From: an uncultured Syntrophomonadaceae bacterium
Lineage (GTDB): Bacteria > Bacillota > Syntrophomonadia > Syntrophomonadales > Syntrophomonadaceae
Direction: 5' to 3'
Assembly: GCA_944391275.1 (NCBI GenBank)
Contig: CALXSZ010000093.1
Span: forward strand, 1-12,736
DNA: 12,736 nucleotides
The position numbers and the translations under genes were made by a program. This document shows, piece by piece, positions 1 through 6,461 of the stretch; position 1 is the stretch's first letter, and every line of letters begins with the position of its first letter. The notes beneath the pieces are model-generated. The model had not been told where the DNA came from, did no database searches, and saw only the letters and a list, made by a program, of their open reading frames with translations.

Positions 1-180
1 GAATGTGCGTCCGGGAGCTGGTGCGTTGAAATTCTTAAAAAAGTAGGTGCATCCGGGAAACCGTTAGCTTGACTTTTGAGCGGCGTTGCCCTCGTTTGAG
101 GCAAACGCAAGCCGAGTGGGACCGCGAAAACGCTTTAGCAGCCTTTCGTCTCTGGCAGAAGGAGATGAAAGGTTTTTTTT
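1..180 (+). ncRNA. T-box leader (tRNA-Cys sensing), 5' part cut off
   Basis: This transcribed leader senses uncharged tRNA and controls cysE-cysS by transcription antitermination. Seen: stem-I distal-type sequence near 11-30 (GGGAGCTGGTG), a TGC codon at 48-50 in the usual specifier context followed by ATCCGGGA and ACCGTTAG, the T-box core GAGTGGGACCGCG at 114-126, then a terminator. The terminator arms are 142-152 and 162-172 (11 bp with one G-T pair), followed by eight T at 173-180. CGTCTC (147-152) can pair either with the GAG side of the T-box or in the terminator, the expected mutually exclusive switch. The 5' half of stem I lies outside the window. Downstream genes make cysteine and charge tRNA-Cys, which agrees with a Cys specifier. 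The base after UGG in the core is G; see findings. Confidence 0.88.
142..180 (+). terminator. T-box regulatory terminator
   Basis: Arms CCTTTCGTCTC (142-152) and GAGATGAAAGG (162-172) pair over 11 positions with a 9-nt loop and are followed by eight T (173-180). It is the OFF state of the T-box and lies 26 bases before the cysE start codon. Confidence 0.9.
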
Positions 181-206
181 ATGGATTGTACAAGAGGAGG
201 CCTGTT

Positions 207-923
207 ATGTTTCGCAGGATAAAAGAAGAAATACATGTCGTTTTTGAACGAGATCCGGCCGTAAAAAGCGCCTGGGAAGTGGTATTTTGTTACCCGGGGT
301 TTCATGCGATTCTCAATCATCGTCTAGCGCATTGGTTATATCGGCATAAACGGTTTTTTCTGGCGCGCCTAGTGTCGCATATCAGCCGGATGTTTACGGG
401 CATTGATATTCATCCGGGAGCCAAGATCGGCCGCAACTTTTTTATTGACCACGGTTCCGGCGTGGTGATTGGGGAAACGACGGAGATTGGAGATTTTGTT
501 ACTCTATATCAAGGCGTTACGTTAGGTGGGACCGGCAAGGAAAAAGGCAAACGCCATCCGACTTTGGGCAATAACATTACGGTGAGCGCCGGAGCGAAAT
601 TGCTTGGATCTTTCACGGTGGGAGACAATGTGAAAATTGGCGGCGGCTCGGTGGTTTTGAAAGACGTCCCGCCCAATTGTACGGTTGTGGGGGTACCGGG
701 CCGAATTGTAAAGCGGGATGGCGTACCCGTGCGTTATACGAACGACGAAGAGGAAGAACGAATGGTCGATTTGAATCATCAAACGCTGCCCGATCCAGAA
801 ATGGATATGATTTCTCAATTGCAGCGGCGCATCGAGCAGTTGGAAACGCGTTTAGCCGCGTTTGAGAAAGAAAAATGTTCTGAAAACGGGATGGAAATAG
901 GCCGTAAAGCGGCAAAAACGTAA
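207..923 (+). CDS. cysE: Serine O-acetyltransferase
   Basis: Cytosolic enzyme that makes O-acetylserine from serine and acetyl-CoA, the first step of cysteine synthesis. The 238-aa product has the short Bacillota form: a reduced N-terminal helical region (residues 1-65) then a left-handed beta-helix of hexapeptide repeats (about 66-165). Catalytic residues recognisable by family comparison are D67 in the DIHPGAKIG segment and H82 in DHGSGVVIGET. The C-terminal 60 residues are charged and probably helical (about 205-230). The start at 207 is chosen because GAGGAGG stands 7 bases upstream; the frame is open back to 69, but that extension lies within the T-box RNA and its terminator and should not be protein. 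First gene behind the Cys T-box, with cysS 133 bases downstream. Confidence 0.95.
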   Translation: MFRRIKEEIHVVFERDPAVKSAWEVVFCYPGFHAILNHRLAHWLYRHKRFFLARLVSHISRMFTGIDIHPGAKIGRNFFIDHGSGVVIGETTEIGDFVTLYQGVTLGGTGKEKGKRHPTLGNNITVSAGAKLLGSFTVGDNVKIGGGSVVLKDVPPNCTVVGVPGRIVKRDGVPVRYTNDEEEERMVDLNHQTLPDPEMDMISQLQRRIEQLETRLAAFEKEKCSENGMEIGRKAAKT

Positions 924-1015
924 GATGTTCCGCTGCATAGACGGAAGATGGAAAATGCCAATTTGGAAAGCGGAAACAATTTAACGTATAAAGCTTTATC
1001 TCAGAGGAGGAAGAA

Positions 1016-1060
1016 ATGTTTTTGTTGGCGGGAGATCAAAGGAGGAGGAAAACTTCATGA
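1016..1060 (+). CDS. 14-codon leader ORF coupled to cysS
   Basis: A small ORF between cysE and cysS encodes MFLLAGDQRRRKTS. It has an excellent ribosome binding site, GAGGAGG at 1004-1010, five bases before its ATG. Its stop codon overlaps the cysS start in an ATGA arrangement (1057-1060). Its three consecutive AGG arginine codons are themselves the AGGAGGAGG that serves as the cysS ribosome binding site. Ribosomes reading it would cross that site and stop on the cysS start, as in translational coupling. No homolog is recognised; the peptide itself may have no function. It could also be a chance ORF around two tandem purine-rich sites. Confidence 0.42.
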   Translation: MFLLAGDQRRRKTS

Positions 1061-2646
1061 AAATTTTCAATACGTTGAGCGGGAAAAAAGAAGAATTGAT
1101 CCCTTTACATGCGCCGGTCGTCAACATCTATGCCTGCGGGCCGACGGTGTATAATTATATTCATCTTGGGAATGCTCGGCCGATTGTGGTGTTTGATACT
1201 CTGCGACGGTATTTGAAGTATCGGGGGTATGCGGTGCAGTATGTCCAGAATTTTACGGACATTGACGATAAGATCATCAAGCGGGCGCAGGAGGAAGGCG
1301 TGGCTCCGATGGCGTTGGCAGAGAAGTATATTGCGGAGTATTTTCGGGACGCCGACGCGATTGGTGTAATGCGGGCGGATGTGCATCCGCGGGTGAGCGA
1401 GAACATTCCGGAAGTGATTCAATTGGTGCAGTCGCTCATGGATAAAGGGTATGCTTACGAGCGAGACGGCGATGTGTATTTTCGGGTGCACGCATTTCAC
1501 GGATATGGAAAATTGTCTGGCCGGAGCCTGGAGGATATGCAGGCGGGAGCCCGGATTGATGTGGATGAGCGTAAAGAAGATGCTTTCGATTTTGCTTTGT
1601 GGAAAAAGGCCAAACCCGGCGAACCGGCTTGGGAAAGTCCTTGGGGAGAAGGTCGGCCCGGATGGCATATTGAATGTTCGGCTATGTCCATGAAATATCT
1701 GGGCGAGACGTTGGATATTCACGGCGGGGGCGCGGATCTCATTTTCCCGCATCATGAAAACGAGATCGCCCAGTCGGAGGCTTCGACCGGCAAACCGTTG
1801 GCCCGGTATTGGATGCATAATGGCTTTATCACCGTAAATCATGAAAAAATGTCGAAGTCATTGGGAAATTTCTTTATTTTGCGGGATATTCTGGAGAAAT
1901 TCTCAGGGGATGTGGTGCGTTTTTATCTCATTTCCACGCATTATCGCAATCCGTTGGATTTTGACGACGCCAAACTACAGGAAAGCAAACGGGCGTTGGG
2001 TCGGCTGAAAAATACGCTTCAATTTATGCAGGAGATCGCCGCGGACGCGCCGCAGGAGGCGGAAACATCCGAAGCGGCGGAGGCAATCCGACAAGATTTG
2101 GCGGTTTTTAGAGAGCAGTTCTGCCAGGCCATGGAGGACGACCTGAATACACCCAATGCGATTGGGGCGTTATTTGAATTGGCGAAACGGCTGAATACGG
2201 CTTTTATCCCGCAGGAAAGCGTAAGCGGGGCGATGAAAAAGGCCGCGGAAGAAGCGTATCGACTATATAAAGAACTGGGAGACGTTTTAGGGATCTTCCT
2301 GGAAAAAACGGAAGAGACCTCCCAGGATCAGGAAAAAGTGCAGGAACTGTTGGAGATGTTTACTCATCTCATGGAAGCTCCGGAAATTCAGCAGGATGCG
2401 GATTTAAGGGAAAGAATGGCCGTCTGCATGGCCGATTTGCATATGGAAATAAAGGACGGAAAAGTTTGTTGCCTACAGCAGATAAGCGCGGAAGAGATCG
2501 TCCGCAAGATGATAGAAAACCGGGCCTTCTGCCGTCAGAATAAAAAATATGCGATGGCGGACCGGGTACGGGATGAACTGAAGTGTTGCGGGGTAGTTTT
2601 GGAAGATACGCGGGAAGGAGTTCGCTGGAAATTTGCTGACGAATAA
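1057..2646 (+). CDS. cysS: Cysteinyl-tRNA synthetase
   Basis: Class I synthetase that charges tRNA-Cys. The 529-aa product carries the HIGH-type motif HLGN (36-39), the KMSKS motif (264-268), and four zinc ligands matching the family pattern: C27, C207, H232 and E236. WHIECSAMS and PHHENEIAQSE are textbook CysRS segments. The family is usually about 460-480 aa; the extra length lies mainly at about 416-477, between the DALR-like helical region and the C-terminal RNA-binding segment (ENRAFCRQNKKYAMADRVRD, about 487-506). The start at 1057 has AAGGAGGAGG just upstream and overlaps the stop of the 14-codon leader ORF. It shares the Cys T-box with cysE and overlaps mrnC by 14 bases, so the three are probably one operon. 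Confidence 0.97.
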   Translation: MKIFNTLSGKKEELIPLHAPVVNIYACGPTVYNYIHLGNARPIVVFDTLRRYLKYRGYAVQYVQNFTDIDDKIIKRAQEEGVAPMALAEKYIAEYFRDADAIGVMRADVHPRVSENIPEVIQLVQSLMDKGYAYERDGDVYFRVHAFHGYGKLSGRSLEDMQAGARIDVDERKEDAFDFALWKKAKPGEPAWESPWGEGRPGWHIECSAMSMKYLGETLDIHGGGADLIFPHHENEIAQSEASTGKPLARYWMHNGFITVNHEKMSKSLGNFFILRDILEKFSGDVVRFYLISTHYRNPLDFDDAKLQESKRALGRLKNTLQFMQEIAADAPQEAETSEAAEAIRQDLAVFREQFCQAMEDDLNTPNAIGALFELAKRLNTAFIPQESVSGAMKKAAEEAYRLYKELGDVLGIFLEKTEETSQDQEKVQELLEMFTHLMEAPEIQQDADLRERMAVCMADLHMEIKDGKVCCLQQISAEEIVRKMIENRAFCRQNKKYAMADRVRDELKCCGVVLEDTREGVRWKFADE

Positions 2647-3058
2647 AAGAGTTTTCACCGAAAAAGAGTTGCGGGAGACGCCGCCGGTGGTGTTGGCGTA
2701 TATCGGCGATGCGGTGTATGAGCTGCTATCGCGAGATTATGTTGTCGAAAACGGCGTGAAACGAATCCGGGATATTCATAAGCAAACGGTGGGGTTGGTG
2801 CGCGCCCATCATCAAGCGTTGGTTTTACGGAGCGTACAGGCGCTTTTGACCGAAAAAGAACGAGAGGTCGTCCGACGAGGACGGAATGTAAAAAGCCACG
2901 TCCCACATCATGCAAGCCCTCGGGAATATCGCTCCAGTACCGGTTTAGAGGCCTTATTTGGATATTGGTATCTTTCCGGGCAAAAGGAGCGGATGGAAGA
3001 ATTGTTTGCCGCCATGATGAATTGCAAAGAGGAAGAAAGCGTTGGGGAAAATCCATAA
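2633..3058 (+). CDS. mrnC: Mini-ribonuclease III (23S rRNA maturation)
   Basis: An RNase III-like endonuclease lacking the double-stranded RNA-binding domain; in Bacillus it matures 23S rRNA ends. The 141-aa product has the catalytic-domain signature AYIGDAVYE (22-30) with the metal-binding D26, the basic stretch RRGRNVKSH near residues 81-89, and the second acidic signature GLEALFGYWYL toward the C-terminus. Length is normal for the family. The start is TTG at 2633, inside the end of cysS; GAAGGAG lies about 12 bases upstream, a rather long spacing. No other in-frame start leaves the N-terminus complete and has a better site, so TTG is likely but not certain. Position after cysS is conserved in many Bacillota. 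Confidence 0.92.
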   Translation: MLTNKRVFTEKELRETPPVVLAYIGDAVYELLSRDYVVENGVKRIRDIHKQTVGLVRAHHQALVLRSVQALLTEKEREVVRRGRNVKSHVPHHASPREYRSSTGLEALFGYWYLSGQKERMEELFAAMMNCKEEESVGENP

Positions 3059-3335
3059 AGCTTGGCTATACGCGAGAAAAAGGCGGTTGAGTTTTCGTCA
3101 AGTCGTCCCCCTATTTAAAAAGAAAAGCTTCTGGTTCGTTATTTGCGCGTAAACCTAAGGAATTTTTCAGAGATCGAGTAAAATTCTTTATCCTGAAAAA
3201 AGTCTAAAATTCAGAAGAAAGAAGCGAAACTTTTTTAGAAGTTGTTTCGTTTTCCCTTCGAAGAAAAAAGGATTCGAAAGGAAAAAGGGATTCGAATTTT
3301 ACGCCAAGAGCGGATGCGATTGCAAGAAAGGCCGG
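3059..3335. other. Intergenic region, mrnC to GNAT gene
   Basis: This 277-base stretch is AT-rich and holds no convincing gene. It contains a weak terminator-like hairpin (3225-3253), an AT hairpin with TTTTTCAG near 3165 and CTGAAAAA near 3194, and three copies of the palindrome TTCGAA at 3257, 3273 and 3291. I see no clear sigma-A promoter, though the GNAT gene probably needs one here. Confidence 0.5.
3225..3253 (+). terminator. Weak terminator-like hairpin after mrnC
   Basis: CGAAAC (3225-3230) pairs with GTTTCG (3244-3249) around an AT-rich loop and is followed by TTTT. The stem is only 6 bp, so read-through into the GNAT gene is plausible. Confidence 0.35.
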
Positions 3336-3863
3336 ATGATGGAAAAGGAGATGAAAGACGTGGAAGCGAAAGAAGAGGGAATGGATATTGCTATTTTCCC
3401 GGGAATGGATTTTCCGGAGGAAATACGGACGCTTTTTACCGAATATACGGAAACGTTACTGAAAGGAGACCCGTCGTTTCAGGAATATCTTCATTTACAG
3501 CATTATGAGGAAGAACTCAATCATTTGGAAAGGAAATATGGCGGAAAAACCGGGCGGCTTTATATCGTCTTTTTTAAAGGGAAGACGGCGGGCTGCGTCG
3601 GCTTGAGAAGAATCGACGCGTTACGGTGTGAAATGAAGCGGCTGTATGTCCGGCCGGTGTTTCAAGGGAAGGGAATCGGTCGGCGGTTGGTGGATCGGAT
3701 CATCGAGGAAGCGAGAACCATCGGCTACAGACAGATGTTATTGGATACGTTGCCGTTTTTGCAGAGCGCCATCCGGTTGTATCGGACGTATGGATTTTAC
3801 GAAATTCCCCGTTACAATGACAGTCCTATGCAGCGGGCGGTTTACATGCGGCTGGATTTATAA
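3336..3863 (+). CDS. GNAT-family N-acetyltransferase
   Basis: Probable acetyl-CoA-dependent N-acetyltransferase; the substrate cannot be told. Of the 175 residues, the region about 75-170 shows the GNAT core: the strand MKRLYVRPVF (100-109), then the acetyl-CoA pyrophosphate-binding loop QGKGIGRRL (110-118, matching Q/RxxGxG), the following helix (VDRIIEEAR), and the late strand/helix LPFLQSAIRLYRTYGFYE typical of the family. Two starts compete. ATG 3336 has AAAGG four bases upstream. GTG 3360 has AAGGAG (3345-3350) nine bases upstream and would give 167 aa. I keep the longer form, but GTG 3360 is equally credible. The thyX promoter lies just after its end. Confidence 0.87.
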   Translation: MMEKEMKDVEAKEEGMDIAIFPGMDFPEEIRTLFTEYTETLLKGDPSFQEYLHLQHYEEELNHLERKYGGKTGRLYIVFFKGKTAGCVGLRRIDALRCEMKRLYVRPVFQGKGIGRRLVDRIIEEARTIGYRQMLLDTLPFLQSAIRLYRTYGFYEIPRYNDSPMQRAVYMRLDL

Positions 3864-3913
3864 AGGAGAAAATGAAAAGGCGACAGAAAAAACTTCTTCG
3901 TTTGATCCAGGTA

Positions 3914-3922
3914 TGCTACAAT
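3914..3922 (+). promoter_or_regulatory. Candidate extended -10 promoter for thyX
   Basis: TGCTACAAT (3914-3922) matches the extended -10 form TGnTATAAT at 8 of 9 positions including the wildcard. No good -35 stands 16-18 bases upstream, which is common for extended -10 promoters. It is about 60 bases before the thyX start and after the GNAT gene stop. Confidence 0.5.
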
Positions 3923-3982
3923 AAAAGAACAAACGATGAAACGATTCGCCGGAATCATATTGATCATGAAGGAGGGGGCGCT

Positions 3983-4696
3983 GTGATTATTCGTCAACCG
4001 GAAATTCGGGTGCCGGTGGGAGAGCTGGACCGGGAAAAATTAAAATCGGTGGAGCGGTATGCCCGGGTTTGTTATAAGTCGGAAGGGATGATGGATGGCG
4101 GGGAATTCCATCCGAATTTTCTGAAATCCATGGTAGCGCGAGGGCATGAATCGGTGATTGAACACGAAAAAGTGACCGTGATGTTTATTGTAGACCGAGG
4201 GATTACGCATGAGATCGTCCGACATCGAGTCGGGAGTTATAGCCAGGAGTCTACGCGTTACTGCAACTACAACGCGGACAAGTTCGGCAATGAAATAACC
4301 GTCATTGAACCGTATTTCTTTGAGGCGGGTTCTCCGGCGTATGCCGTTTGGAAAGAAACGTGCGAAAAGACCGAAGCGGCTTATTTTGCACTTTTGGAAG
4401 CCGGCGCTTCTCCGCAGGAAGCCCGCAGCGTACTGCCAAACAGCTTGAAAACGGAAATTGTGACGACGTATAACTTTCGGGAATGGCGGCATTTCTTTCG
4501 ATTACGGGCGGCGGCCCCGGCGCATCCGCAGATGCGGCAAGCGGCGATTCCGCTGCTGAAGGTGTTTCAACAAGCGTTCCCGGAACTTTTTATGGATATT
4601 GCCTTTGATGAAAGTTTCCCAGCGGAAAAAGAAGCCCGCGTGGTTTTAACGGACGCCCTATTTCATCCGCTTCCGGATTCGGAAGGAGCGAAATGA
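3983..4696 (+). CDS. thyX: Flavin-dependent thymidylate synthase
   Basis: Makes dTMP from dUMP using FAD, NADPH and methylenetetrahydrofolate, and replaces ThyA in many anaerobes. The 237-aa product contains the ThyX signature RHRVGSYSQES (R80 H81 R82, then S90, i.e. RHRx7S) followed by TRYCNY; the region from about 140 on, with SVLPNSLKTEIVTTYNFREWRHF, is also characteristic. The start is GTG 3983, with AAGGAGG seven bases upstream. The frame is open back to 3872, but that extension has no family resemblance and spans the promoter. The stop is one base before the rlmB start, so thyX and rlmB are co-translated or co-transcribed. Confidence 0.95.
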   Translation: MIIRQPEIRVPVGELDREKLKSVERYARVCYKSEGMMDGGEFHPNFLKSMVARGHESVIEHEKVTVMFIVDRGITHEIVRHRVGSYSQESTRYCNYNADKFGNEITVIEPYFFEAGSPAYAVWKETCEKTEAAYFALLEAGASPQEARSVLPNSLKTEIVTTYNFREWRHFFRLRAAAPAHPQMRQAAIPLLKVFQQAFPELFMDIAFDESFPAEKEARVVLTDALFHPLPDSEGAK

Positions 4697-4697
4697 C

Positions 4698-5477
4698 GTG
4701 GCCGAGCGCATCGCAGGAATGAACAGCGTTTTTGAGGCGCTTCAGGGGAAAGGCAAGGTTCACCGGATTTATGTGCAGGAGGGCCGCGGCGGCAAGCGTA
4801 TGCAGGCGCTGTTGGATCTGGCCGCGAAAAAGGGCGTTTTTTGTAAAACGGTCAATCGGGAACAGCTGGATCGCTTCTTCACCCAAGGGAATCATCAGGG
4901 GATCGTGGCTGAGGTGGAAAATTACCGCTATGCCGATGTGGAGGATATTTTTCGTCGGGCAGAAGAACGCGAAGAAGAGCCGTTTATCGTCCTATTGGAT
5001 GGCTTAGAGGATCCCCATAATTTGGGAGCCGTTATTCGGACGGCGGAATGCGCGGGCGTACATGGGATTATCCTGCCCAAACACCATGCGGTGGACGTGA
5101 ATGCGACGGTGCATCGTACGTCCGCTGGAGCTGCGGCGCATATGTTGGTAGCCCAAGAAACCAATCTGACAGTTTGTTTACAACGCCTAAAAGAACGCGG
5201 TATGTGGATCGTGGGGGCGGATATGGATGGAACGGAAAGCCTGTACGAAGCGGAAATCCCTTTGCCGGCCGCTTTGGTGATCGGCGGGGAAAACCGCGGA
5301 TTACGGCCGTTGATTCGCAAAAATTGTGATTTGGTGGTGCGCATCCCGATGTTTGGAACCGTAAATTCGCTAAATGCATCCAATGCGGCGGCTTTAATGA
5401 TGTATGAAATCGTGCGGCGTCAAGGACGGCCGGAAAAAAACAAAGTTTTCTATGACCGGAAAGGAGGAAGAAAATGA
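4698..5477 (+). CDS. rlmB: 23S rRNA 2'-O-ribose guanosine methyltransferase, TrmH/SpoU family
   Basis: SAM-dependent SPOUT methyltransferase; family members methylate G2251 of 23S rRNA. The 259-aa product has the N-terminal substrate-binding domain (about 1-80) and a SpoU catalytic domain with its three motifs: N108 LGAVIRTAECAG (R114 of motif 1), GGENRGL (196-202) and IPMFGTVNSLNASNAAA (216-232). The start is GTG 4698; GGAAGGAG at 4681-4688 precedes it. Exact target is inferred from family resemblance, since related SPOUT enzymes modify other sites. It begins one base after the thyX stop and its TGA overlaps the next ATG (ATGA at 5474-5477). In many relatives the next genes are an NYN-domain protein and sigH; neither is here. 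Confidence 0.92.
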   Translation: MAERIAGMNSVFEALQGKGKVHRIYVQEGRGGKRMQALLDLAAKKGVFCKTVNREQLDRFFTQGNHQGIVAEVENYRYADVEDIFRRAEEREEEPFIVLLDGLEDPHNLGAVIRTAECAGVHGIILPKHHAVDVNATVHRTSAGAAAHMLVAQETNLTVCLQRLKERGMWIVGADMDGTESLYEAEIPLPAALVIGGENRGLRPLIRKNCDLVVRIPMFGTVNSLNASNAAALMMYEIVRRQGRPEKNKVFYDRKGGRK

Positions 5478-5734
5478 CATACCATGAGACGAAAAAGAAT
5501 GGAAAAAAGAAATTTTGGTTGAATGAAGATGCGGAAATGGTCGAAAAAATTCGGGAAGGACTCAAACGGAATGATGGGTATTGCCCGTGTCGATTGGAGA
5601 AAACGCCGGAAACGAAATGCATGTGCCAAGAATTTCGGGAGCAGCTGAGAGATGACGAATTTTCAGGGTACTGTCATTGTTTGTTGTATTATAAGCCGCC
5701 CGTGACAAAAGAGAATCGAATGAAAAGCGTATGA
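5474..5734 (+). CDS. Ferredoxin-thioredoxin reductase catalytic-chain-like Fe-S protein
   Basis: A small (86 aa) iron-sulfur/disulfide protein. All six cysteines of the FTR catalytic chain are present in the right pattern: C37-P-C39, C49-M-C51 and C67-H-C69. By family knowledge C37, C49, C51 and C67 would hold a [4Fe-4S] cluster and C39/C69 form the redox-active disulfide. KCMCQEFR and GYCHCLLYYK are hallmark segments. The expected job is to pass ferredoxin electrons to a thioredoxin or related protein; the partner is not in this window, and the plant-type variable chain is absent, as in anaerobe homologs. The N-terminus is lysine-rich. Translation is coupled to rlmB by the 4-base overlap, and a strong terminator follows. 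Confidence 0.88.
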   Translation: MTYHETKKNGKKKFWLNEDAEMVEKIREGLKRNDGYCPCRLEKTPETKCMCQEFREQLRDDEFSGYCHCLLYYKPPVTKENRMKSV

Positions 5735-5790
5735 GCGATTCCAAAAAATTCAAAGATCAAAAGGTCGGATCGCAGAAAGAAAAAATATTT

Positions 5791-5827
5791 GACTGCTTCG
5801 TTCAAAAAAATGAAGCAGTCTTTTTTT
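5791..5827 (+). terminator. Intrinsic terminator of the thyX-rlmB-Fe-S unit
   Basis: GACTGCTTC (5791-5799) pairs perfectly with GAAGCAGTC (5812-5820), 12-nt loop, followed by seven T. Confidence 0.93.
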
Positions 5828-6110
5828 GCGCATTATAGGTTTTTAACTATGATGATATTGCGCAAGATAAGCGTTTTGGATCGTTAGTCCCGGATTGTTT
5901 AAGAAAAATCGCTGTAATTAGGACGAAAAAGGGATTTATTTTCTCTCTTTTTAAGAAATTGCATATAATCGGCTTTTTATGAACAAAATATTATAGTGTT
6001 TTTCCTATAACAAAATAACAAAATTGGTATTTGACCCTATACAAAAAGCGGGTTATACTAGAGTCGCAAGGGAGAGAAAATCGGACCCAATGCAGATGGG
6101 AGGTATTTTT
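5828..6110. other. Intergenic region upstream of the 26-aa gene
   Basis: The 376 bases from 5735 to 6110 hold no larger gene. They contain the terminator at 5791, an inverted repeat TTGCGC (5826-5831) / GCGCAA (5860-5865) with inner ATAG/CTAT, AT-rich sequence with no clear signal from 5870 to 6030, and the strong promoter at 6031-6059. The stretch 6060-6110 is the leader of the small ORF. Confidence 0.6.
6031..6059 (+). promoter_or_regulatory. Sigma-A promoter of the 26-aa ORF
   Basis: TTGACC (6031-6036) and TATACT (6054-6059) are separated by exactly 17 bases; each matches consensus at 5 of 6 positions. It is the best sigma-A promoter in the window, about 50 bases before the ATG at 6111. 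Confidence 0.85.
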
Positions 6111-6191
6111 ATGAGACTGAAAATGTTACAAATTTCCGGAATCATTGCCATTTATACAGTCATTTTTACCGCGTTTGCGTATATGCTGTAA
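6111..6191 (+). CDS. 26-aa hydrophobic small protein, single membrane span
   Basis: This short ORF is supported by context: a consensus promoter about 50 bases upstream, the ribosome binding site GGGAGGT with six bases before ATG 6111, and a terminator 36 bases after the TAA. The peptide begins MRLKMLQISG with two basic residues, then is almost wholly hydrophobic (IIAIYTVIFTAFAYML), enough for one transmembrane helix with the N-terminus probably inside. I do not recognise it. Possibilities are a small subunit or regulator of a membrane complex, or a type I toxin-like peptide; no antisense RNA promoter is evident, so the latter is weak. It stands alone: the next plus-strand gene is a kilobase away. 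Confidence 0.68.
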   Translation: MRLKMLQISGIIAIYTVIFTAFAYML

Positions 6192-6226
6192 GAAAAGCAA
6201 AAGAGCCCTGAAACTTTTTCGCAGAG

Positions 6227-6276
6227 GAATCATTTCAAAAAACTTTTACGAAAGTCTCTTTGAAATGGTTCTTTTT
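6227..6276 (+). terminator. Terminator of the 26-aa gene
   Basis: GAATCATTTCAAA (6227-6239) pairs with TTTGAAATGGTTC (6259-6271) over 13 positions with one T-G pair, with an inner ACTTT/AAAGT stem on a TACG loop, followed by TTTTT. Confidence 0.85.
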
Positions 6277-6296
6277 ATTCGTTCTCCAATCATTTT

Positions 6297-6339
6297 AAAA
6301 ATGCCGGATATCGATCAAACAAGATATCCGGCATTTTTT
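6297..6339. terminator. Bidirectional terminator
   Basis: ATGCCGGATATC (6301-6312) and GATATCCGGCAT (6323-6334) form a perfect 12-bp stem flanked by AAAA and TTTTT, so it can stop transcription from either side. It separates the 26-aa gene from the convergent 5TM gene. Confidence 0.9.
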
Positions 6340-6461
6340 ATGAGGGTTCCGATAAGCGTCATATCCGCAAGGAGCCATCGTTTATTCCAAAAAGCTCTGG
6401 AAGAAACAATCGGAAAGTTTTTTTATTTTATTTTCCCAAACGGAATGGTTTTGCAGTAAAA

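Larger units (their letters stand above)
6192..6461. other. Convergent intergenic region with two hairpin terminators
   Basis: No gene is supported here. The region holds the small ORF's terminator (6227-6276), a bidirectional hairpin (6297-6339), and about 120 bases with no recognised signal before the end of the minus-strand 5TM gene. Confidence 0.6.

Noticed and set aside
69..206. N-terminal extension of cysE to 69
   Set aside because: It is encoded by the T-box core and terminator; the ribosome binding site and family alignment both place the start at 207.
1105..1842. 245-codon open frame antisense to cysS
   Set aside because: It lies wholly within a certain cysS, has no family resemblance, is rich in H/R/P/I as expected of a reverse frame, and lacks a ribosome binding site.
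3242..3508. 88-codon plus-strand ORF upstream of the GNAT gene
   Set aside because: It overlaps the GNAT gene in another frame, has a composition of low-complexity R/E/G from purine-rich DNA, and no recognisable motif.
6145..6459. 104-codon plus-strand ORF in the intergenic region
   Set aside because: It overlaps the better-supported 26-aa ORF, runs through two intrinsic terminators and has no ribosome binding site.
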